From Streptomyces ambofaciens ATCC 23877 (GTDB lineage: Bacteria; Actinomycetota; Actinomycetes; Streptomycetales; Streptomycetaceae), in NCBI RefSeq assembly GCF_001267885.1, contig NZ_CP012382.1, forward strand, positions 1 to 64,000: a stretch of 64,000 bases of DNA, written 5' to 3'. Shown one piece after another: positions 63,737-64,000 of this stretch (its first letter is position 1; each line of letters begins with the position of its first letter). A program made the translations under genes and the position numbers. Under the pieces are notes generated by a model that was not told where the DNA came from, did no database searches, and saw nothing but the letters and a program-made list of their open reading frames with translations.

Positions 63737-63847
63737 GCCTGCCCCTTGTGCCGTAGAGCGGGAACGTGGTCCGTTCCCGGCCGCAGCCACATCCTTTCCA
63801 TGCGGCATCTGGGTAAAACAGGCGGAAATGCTGACACCGGTACTCCG

Positions 63848-64000
63848 TTATGCGGGGTGACCCGCCGAATGGGAGTCGACGGCGCCGGCTGTGCCCGGGG
63901 GGGGGAGGCCGCCGCCTTGGTGCGGCTCCCCGGCGTGCGCCCGTGCCCCCGGGTCGTCCTGGGGCAGGCCGTCCGTGCGGTGGTGCCTGCCGGCCGAAGG
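63848..64000 (-). CDS. Possible 3' end of a gene leaving the window
   Basis: An open frame of 50 codons runs from the window edge to TAA at 63848-63850 (RHHRTDGLPQDDPGARAHAG, GEPHQGGGLPPPG). It is disordered Pro/Gly/His-rich sequence, and a nine-G run at 63897-63905 could hide a frameshift. Weak evidence. Confidence 0.25.
   Translation of the reverse strand, partial: PSAGRHHRTDGLPQDDPGARAHAGEPHQGGGLPPPGTAGAVDSHSAGHPA

Noticed and set aside
1..64000. tRNA or rRNA genes
   Set aside because: No cloverleaf with a GGTTCGAAT-type T arm or rRNA-like stretch was noticed by eye; a tRNAscan run would settle it.

Overview
This looks like the physical left end of a linear Streptomyces replicon (chromosome or large linear plasmid). 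Composition and codon use are high-GC actinobacterial. Bases 1-254 read as the archetypal Streptomyces telomere: a run of short perfect palindromes, mostly with TGC loops, starting inside the first terminal palindrome and missing only about four end bases by my recollection of the published consensus. A telomere-proximal helicase of the TtrA type follows at 2.6-5.3 kb. No tap/tpg telomere-protein genes were found.

Layout. 0-9 kb: telomere, small secreted and membrane proteins, the helicase, then a graveyard of broken genes (TniA/TniB-like transposition proteins, a replication-relaxation protein, an ankyrin fragment) around a NUDIX hydrolase and a SapA-like secreted protein. 9-24 kb: small regulator/enzyme modules (two CGNR zinc-finger regulators, each divergent from an enzyme; a GBL-receptor-like TetR between an MBL-fold hydrolase and a HAD phosphatase; an MmyB-type regulator with a SnoaL/NmrA operon) mixed with IS5-type and integrase remnants. 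24-33 kb: an RHS/YD-repeat polymorphic toxin locus on the minus strand, with a long RHS protein cut from its C-terminal tip by one TAA codon, three further RHS tips downstream, and a tiny membrane protein after every tip. An AbiE-like nucleotidyltransferase toxin pair and an IS1380 remnant are embedded in it.

33-48 kb: methyltransferase, a membrane-anchored Mrr-type nuclease, a TerD domain fused to a PD-(D/E)XK nuclease, a lipoprotein, and an RsbQ/RsbP stress-signalling operon whose STAS gene is broken and which continues into an anti-sigma-type kinase. 48-53 kb: an intact urease operon (fused gamma/beta, alpha, UreF, UreG, UreD). 53-64 kb: small secreted and zinc-ribbon proteins, a second set of sigma-regulatory proteins (HATPase, GAF-ANTAR, STAS, winged helix), TPR, TIGR04222-like and pentapeptide-repeat membrane proteins, a haloacid dehalogenase and a cold-shock protein.

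Pseudogenes are dense, as expected near Streptomyces chromosome ends. Several frameshifts fall in G/C runs, so some may be assembly errors. Functions are inferred from motifs and context; no database search was possible.
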